Virus record (IMG/VR): IMGVR_UViG_3300027971_000044
Coordinates: 1 to 64,000 of that record
Direction: 5' to 3' (one strand)
Source of the DNA: a virus
DNA: 64,000 nt
Shown here in pieces: positions 60,709 to 64,000 of this stretch (position 1 is the stretch's first letter; every line of letters begins with the position of its first letter). Under the pieces are notes generated by a model, which had not been told where the DNA came from, searched no databases, and worked only from the letters and a program-made list of their open reading frames with translations. The translations under genes and the position numbers were made by a program.

Positions 60709-60736
60709 TTGACAAGCCCCACCAATATGTTACAAT
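60709..60736 (+). promoter_or_regulatory. near-consensus promoter before hairpin
   Basis: TTGACA (60709-60714), 16 bases, TACAAT (60731-60736) preceded by TGT. The -35 is perfect. It starts transcription just before the terminator-like hairpin at 60749, so short transcripts are expected. Confidence 0.8.
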
Positions 60737-60748
60737 TACTGTAACATC

Positions 60749-60773
60749 AAAGTCACGTACCCGTGACTTTTTT
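60749..60773 (+). terminator. terminator-like hairpin in the leader of the phosphoesterase gene
   Basis: AAAGTCACG (60749-60757), loop TACC, CGTGACTTT (60762-60770), then TTT: nine pairs and a T run of six. It lies about 6 bases after the expected transcription start and 18 bases before the ATG at 60791. It could stop upstream readthrough, attenuate the new transcript, or sequester nothing (the start itself is free). Confidence 0.8.
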
Positions 60774-60790
60774 ACATATTAAGGTAGAAA

Positions 60791-61591
60791 ATGAGCAACG
60801 ATTTAAAATGGATGCTTTCATCCGATCAGCAGTTTCCGTATCAAGATGATAAGATGATAGCCCTTTGGTTTAAAGTAATGAAATGGTTTAAGCCAGATGT
60901 CGTTGACTACCTTGGGGATACAGATGATCAAGCCTGTTATAGCAAGTATACTGAGGGACGCTCAGCTGAGTTTTTAAACTATCATAAAAATGATAGCAAA
61001 GATCTTATTGTTCCAATGATGCGACATGAAGCAAAGGGCGCAAGAGATTTTTATGCAAAGACAAGAGAGATGCTTCCAGACGCACAACTTTTTTCAGCAT
61101 TAGGAAACCATGATATAAGAGTATTTAATTATGTAGATGCAAAGCTTCCTGATTATATTACCGAAGTTACACCAGAGTCGCTCTGGAGTCTAGACTCATT
61201 GGGGTATGAATACATCTATTATAATGAATTGCCAAAGCGTCGCTTTGGAGATATTCACGTACACCACGGACTTTCTATTTCTGCTACAGGCGCAGTAAGA
61301 AAAGATATGGAAGACCTACAGGTTTCCCTTATTCGTGGACACTCACACAGAATTGCTTCACATATGGTAACATATGAACTTAGAAACGGCGGAGAAGGAG
61401 AAACCCTTCGCGGCTATGAAATTGGACATATGTGTGATGAAAAGAGTGATGGAATGAAGTATAGCCAGCACCATGATTGGCAAAAGGGATTTGCCGTTGC
61501 CCATATTGTAAATGATTATCCACATATTCAGATGATTCATATTGCACCAGATTACTCTTGTGTAGTTGATGGAAAGGTATTTACCTTATAA
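60791..61591 (+). CDS. calcineurin-like metallophosphoesterase (266 aa)
   Basis: The metal-binding motifs are present in order: SSDQQFP (D12-x-Q14, where most relatives have D-x-H), GDTDD (42-46), GNHD (105-108), HVHHG (156-160) and GHSH (183-186). A phosphodiesterase acting on nucleic acid or nucleotides is likely. Phage relatives are often annotated as DNA repair or end-processing phosphoesterases. The Q14 substitution may alter metal use. It is the first gene after the promoter-hairpin leader. Confidence 0.85.
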   Translation: MSNDLKWMLSSDQQFPYQDDKMIALWFKVMKWFKPDVVDYLGDTDDQACYSKYTEGRSAEFLNYHKNDSKDLIVPMMRHEAKGARDFYAKTREMLPDAQLFSALGNHDIRVFNYVDAKLPDYITEVTPESLWSLDSLGYEYIYYNELPKRRFGDIHVHHGLSISATGAVRKDMEDLQVSLIRGHSHRIASHMVTYELRNGGEGETLRGYEIGHMCDEKSDGMKYSQHHDWQKGFAVAHIVNDYPHIQMIHIAPDYSCVVDGKVFTL

Positions 61592-61776
61592 TGTGGTGTG
61601 GAAAATGTAGAGGCAGAGTCTTTGTTGACAGAGTTTTTTCTCAAAAATTACATGTAGAGTTATTTTGTATCATGTGCGGCAAACGCTGGATGTGCAATAA
61701 AGAGACGAGTGCTTTCGGAAGATGGCTAGAAAAAAAAGAAACAGCAACCTTAAAAAACTACGGTATTTTTTCTTAA
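61591..61776 (+). CDS. zinc-ribbon protein (61 aa)
   Basis: MWCGKCRGRVFVDRVFSQKL: C3-x2-C6 with C26-x2-C29 (ELFCIMCGKRW) forms a clear zinc ribbon; C35 is extra. One-base overlap with the phosphoesterase gene. Overlaps the next gene by about 55 bases. Function unknown; could be a transcription-related small protein. Confidence 0.75.
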   Translation: MWCGKCRGRVFVDRVFSQKLHVELFCIMCGKRWMCNKETSAFGRWLEKKETATLKNYGIFS

Positions 61777-62204
61777 ACGATAAGATACACAAGGTAATTA
61801 AATCATCTCGATCAAAGGATGAGATAGTCGCTTGGTGCTACCCAGATAAAAAGAGAGTGATGTATTCTTACTCTCAAGTTGAAAAATATATGGGTAAAGC
61901 TTATGCAATGAGGGATGTTTCAGCATTATTAAATAAACATACTGTTACTTTACATGATTATATTTTGGAGGGCAAGATAAAGGCTCCCCAAAAGATATAT
62001 CCTATAGGAGATCCAGATAATAAGAACTGGTCTAAGTATATGTTTTGTGAGAAGGATATATTAGAGATACATGAGTTTATATTAGATTCAGGTCATTCGG
62101 GAAATGTTCCTTCAAGAACAGAGCTCTTAGGGCTTCTCAAACACAACATTATATTGTATACTAAGACAGACAGCGGCTTCATCCCAGTCTGGAAGGCGGA
62201 GTAA
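61722..62204 (+). CDS. putative DNA-binding protein (160 aa)
   Basis: Very basic N-terminus (MARKKRNSNLKKLRYFFLND). The middle YSQVEKYMGKAYAMRDVSAL, then LNKHTVTLHDYILEGKIKAP, resembles a MerR-like helix-turn-helix (excisionase-type 'L-G-V-S-x-x-T-L-x-x-x-I-x-x-G-x-I'). The start is uncertain: the ATG overlaps the zinc-ribbon gene by 55 bases and GGAAG is too close to be ideal. It may be a regulator. Confidence 0.6.
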   Translation: MARKKRNSNLKKLRYFFLNDKIHKVIKSSRSKDEIVAWCYPDKKRVMYSYSQVEKYMGKAYAMRDVSALLNKHTVTLHDYILEGKIKAPQKIYPIGDPDNKNWSKYMFCEKDILEIHEFILDSGHSGNVPSRTELLGLLKHNIILYTKTDSGFIPVWKAE

Positions 62205-62341
62205 TGACATTCAATGCACAGTACACCCTTGAAACGGGAGCAGCAAAGAAGCGCAAGAGAGAAGAGGAAGTTGCTTACTGGAACTCGTTAAACGGTCCAG
62301 TAGTAATTAAAAGCGTTAAAGGTGATGACGATGGCGAGTAG
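62204..62341 (+). CDS. tiny hypothetical protein (45 aa)
   Basis: MTFNAQYTLETGAAKKRKRE and ending VVIKSVKGDDDGE. TAATG overlap with the previous gene and GGCGGAG upstream. Lysine/arginine-rich middle (AAKKRKREEE). Overlaps the next tiny gene by eleven bases. Function unknown. Confidence 0.65.
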   Translation: MTFNAQYTLETGAAKKRKREEEVAYWNSLNGPVVIKSVKGDDDGE

Positions 62342-62441
62342 TCGTATTGTGATTTGCCCAATTTGTAAAAAGGAATTAGAAGTTAGATCAGATTTTGCCC
62401 ATATGACATTATCTAACCATACAAATAAGGAGCATAAGTGA
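62331..62441 (+). CDS. tiny C2H2-like zinc-finger protein (36 aa)
   Basis: MASSRIVICPICKKELEVRS, DFAHMTLSNHTNKEHK. C9-x2-C12 with H24 and H30/H35 resembles a minimal C2H2 zinc finger. It is embedded in a run of overlapping small genes before the helicase, with only a weak ribosome-binding site (GGTGATGA), so coupling is probable. Confidence 0.65.
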   Translation: MASSRIVICPICKKELEVRSDFAHMTLSNHTNKEHK

Positions 62442-62641
62442 CAACGAGAGTTAAGGTGGACTTATCGTTCACACGCAATCTAGGTAACTACGAGAGCATT
62501 AAAATTGGTGTAGGCATTGAAGATGATCTTCGAGACGGAGAAAATGTAGATGCTGCTACTGAGAGAGTCTATAAGTTTGTTGAAGACAAGCTTATTGAAA
62601 AGACTCGTGAGGTGGAAGAAGAATTAAAACGTGGCAAATGA
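62438..62641 (+). CDS. hypothetical protein (67 aa)
   Basis: GTG start four bases inside the previous gene, AAGGAG upstream: MTTRVKVDLSFTRNLGNYES, IKIGVGIEDDLRDGENVDAA, then a helix (YKFVEDKLIEKTREVEEELK). A beta-then-helix layout seen in small phage proteins near replication genes. Function unknown. Confidence 0.7.
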   Translation: MTTRVKVDLSFTRNLGNYESIKIGVGIEDDLRDGENVDAATERVYKFVEDKLIEKTREVEEELKRGK

Positions 62642-62948
62642 GAAAGAGCCCTACGTCTTAATTGGATTGTACCTATCCTTGTATAAGGAAAGATATAACA
62701 AATCACTTACTGTAAACAAGTTTAGAGAGAAGTGGGCCATGAATGATGTTATAGAGAGCGTTGGTTTTCAACGTGCTCAGGAACTATTAATATACTATTT
62801 CTCTACTAATAAGACAGGGCACCCATTAAATTTCTTTTATAATAACTTTGATAGAATTGATGCCTTAAATAAAGAAATTAAGAAAGACAAGTTTAACCGT
62901 AGCATTCTATTGAATGAGACTAAGAAGATGGTGGAGGGCGAAGAGTGA
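62631..62948 (+). CDS. putative helicase-loader-like protein (105 aa)
   Basis: GTG start: MANEKEPYVLIGLYLSLYKE, RYNKSLTVNKFREKWAMNDV, IESVGFQRAQELLIYYFSTN, GHPLNFFYNNFDRIDALNKE. Helical, and it overlaps the helicase gene by four bases, the place where small helicase loaders or DnaB-partner proteins occur. The loader role is inferred from position only. Confidence 0.55.
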   Translation: MANEKEPYVLIGLYLSLYKERYNKSLTVNKFREKWAMNDVIESVGFQRAQELLIYYFSTNKTGHPLNFFYNNFDRIDALNKEIKKDKFNRSILLNETKKMVEGEE

Positions 62949-64000
62949 ATACAGAAGCAACACTAATATCTGCTGTGTGCAAGAACAAAGATATCAGCAC
63001 ACTACTGGCAGACAATGTAGATGAGCTTTTTACATCACATAGAGATATTTGGGAAAGCCTAAAGTCATACTATTATAAGTTTAAAGCAGTTCCTGAAGCA
63101 GGAGTTCTTATGGAGCGCCATAAAGACTTTGAGCCAGTAGAGGCTAAGGCAGAGACTGGTTACTATTTAGACATATTAAAGAATGAGTTTATCTCAAACA
63201 AACTTAAGACAATTATTATTCGTGGAGGATCTGCGCTTAAAGAAGATGCAGCATCTAGAGTTCTTGCACAAATGCAAAGCGACCTTGCTAATCTAAGCAG
63301 GTATACTAATAACGTAAGAGATTTAGATATTGTTGATGTTGAAAATGCTGCACGACATTATCAAGCAGTCAAAGATCGTTCATCTATAATGGGCGGAGCC
63401 CCTGGTATTCTAACTGGATTTGAAGCAATTGATAAAGCATATCCAACAGGAATGGCACCAGGACATTTAATTGTTGCAATTGGTTGGCCAGGAAAAGGAA
63501 AGACATGGTTTACCGCTTACCTTGCATGCAAGGCATGGGAACAAGGATTTAAGCCAATGATTGTTTCTCTTGAAATGTCTCCAGAGAATATGCGTGACCG
63601 TATATTTACAATGCTTGGTTCTGGTATATTTCGTGCAAGTGATTTGTCAAAGGGCGATATTAATATTGATGACTTCCGCAACTGGGGAAACAAAAGGTTT
63701 GAGGGAAAGAATAGTTTTGTCCTCATTTCGAATGAGGGTGCATCAGAAGTTACTCCTGCAACTATTCAAGGTAAGATAGATCAGCATAAGCCAGACTTAG
63801 TTATTCTAGATTATCATCAGCTATTTAATGATAACAAGCGTTCACACTCTGAAGTAGAAAGAAATAGAAATGTTTCTCGTGAGTTTAAAATGCTTGCAGT
63901 ATCAAACAATATCCCAATTATTGACATTACTGCTGCAACAGCAGATGATATCTCTGATCAAGATAATCCGCCAATGATGAGCCAAGTTGCTTGGTCTAAA
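62945..64000 (+). CDS. DnaB-type replicative helicase, N-terminal 352 residues, runs off window
   Basis: GTG start with GGAGG ten bases upstream; overlaps the previous gene by four bases. The N-terminal DnaB-like helical domain (about 1-130) is followed by a linker and the RecA-type ATPase domain: GILTGFEAIDKAYPTGMAPG, Walker A GWPGKGKT (about 180-187), VSLEMSPENMRDRIF (the DnaB H2 segment), and Walker B LVILDYHQLF (about 283). It should unwind DNA ahead of the phage replication fork. The ORF is open to the window end. Intein or truncation cannot be judged. Confidence 0.88.
   Translation, partial: MNTEATLISAVCKNKDISTLLADNVDELFTSHRDIWESLKSYYYKFKAVPEAGVLMERHKDFEPVEAKAETGYYLDILKNEFISNKLKTIIIRGGSALKEDAASRVLAQMQSDLANLSRYTNNVRDLDIVDVENAARHYQAVKDRSSIMGGAPGILTGFEAIDKAYPTGMAPGHLIVAIGWPGKGKTWFTAYLACKAWEQGFKPMIVSLEMSPENMRDRIFTMLGSGIFRASDLSKGDINIDDFRNWGNKRFEGKNSFVLISNEGASEVTPATIQGKIDQHKPDLVILDYHQLFNDNKRSHSEVERNRNVSREFKMLAVSNNIPIIDITAATADDISDQDNPPMMSQVAWSK

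Overview
The window is part of the genome of a long-tailed, AT-rich double-stranded DNA bacteriophage. No host chromosome, insertion sequence, CRISPR array, integrase or tRNA is visible. One stretch carries a head module (portal, prohead protease with scaffold, major capsid), neck proteins, a tail-tube protein, frameshifted tail-assembly chaperones, a 2180-residue tape measure and tip proteins, with no tail-sheath gene. This indicates siphovirus morphology. The host is not certain. Several ATGs lie about 6-8 nt after a -10 box, which suggests leaderless mRNAs, and the phage has a B12-dependent class II ribonucleotide reductase. Both would fit an actinobacterial host, but this is inference. Recurrent promoters have an extended -10 (TGNTATAAT-like) with a variable -35.

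Layout. 1-564: leftward tiny genes, one running off the window. 565-1036: divergent promoters and a long, apparently structured leader. 1037-2366: rightward tiny genes (zinc-finger proteins, an HNH protein, two one-helix membrane proteins). 2367-2698: non-coding, with hairpins and a bidirectional terminator. 2699-4046: leftward operon of an exported lysozyme-like protein and four small proteins. 4132-7457: rightward glycosyltransferase, class II ribonucleotide reductase and a holin-like membrane protein with an EF-hand-type loop.

7536-31935: about 24 kb of tail-fibre or adhesin-like genes, nearly all translationally coupled by TAATG overlaps. They are built from a small set of exchangeable modules: four kinds of N-terminus, fibronectin-III or Ig-like repeats, nine glycine-rich domains, and one conserved ~85-residue C-terminal domain. 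A two-gene cassette (short protein ending in the conserved domain, then a long glycine-rich protein) is present four times. This expanded modular array is the most striking part of the window.

31999-40406: head and neck genes plus the tail tube, with the capsid and tube genes each closed by a strong terminator and followed by a new promoter. The prohead protease gene contains a strong in-frame internal start that should yield a separate scaffold. 40514-41181: tail-assembly chaperones with a canonical CCCAAAC -1 frameshift site. 41193-59594: tape measure, tail-tip proteins and a second set of fibronectin/PKD-rich fibres. 59591-60704: three small proteins (two look coiled-coil) and a small structural-type protein. 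60709-64000: a promoter-hairpin unit, a metallophosphoesterase, several tiny genes and the start of a DnaB-type replicative helicase. The terminase large subunit and DNA polymerase are not in the window.
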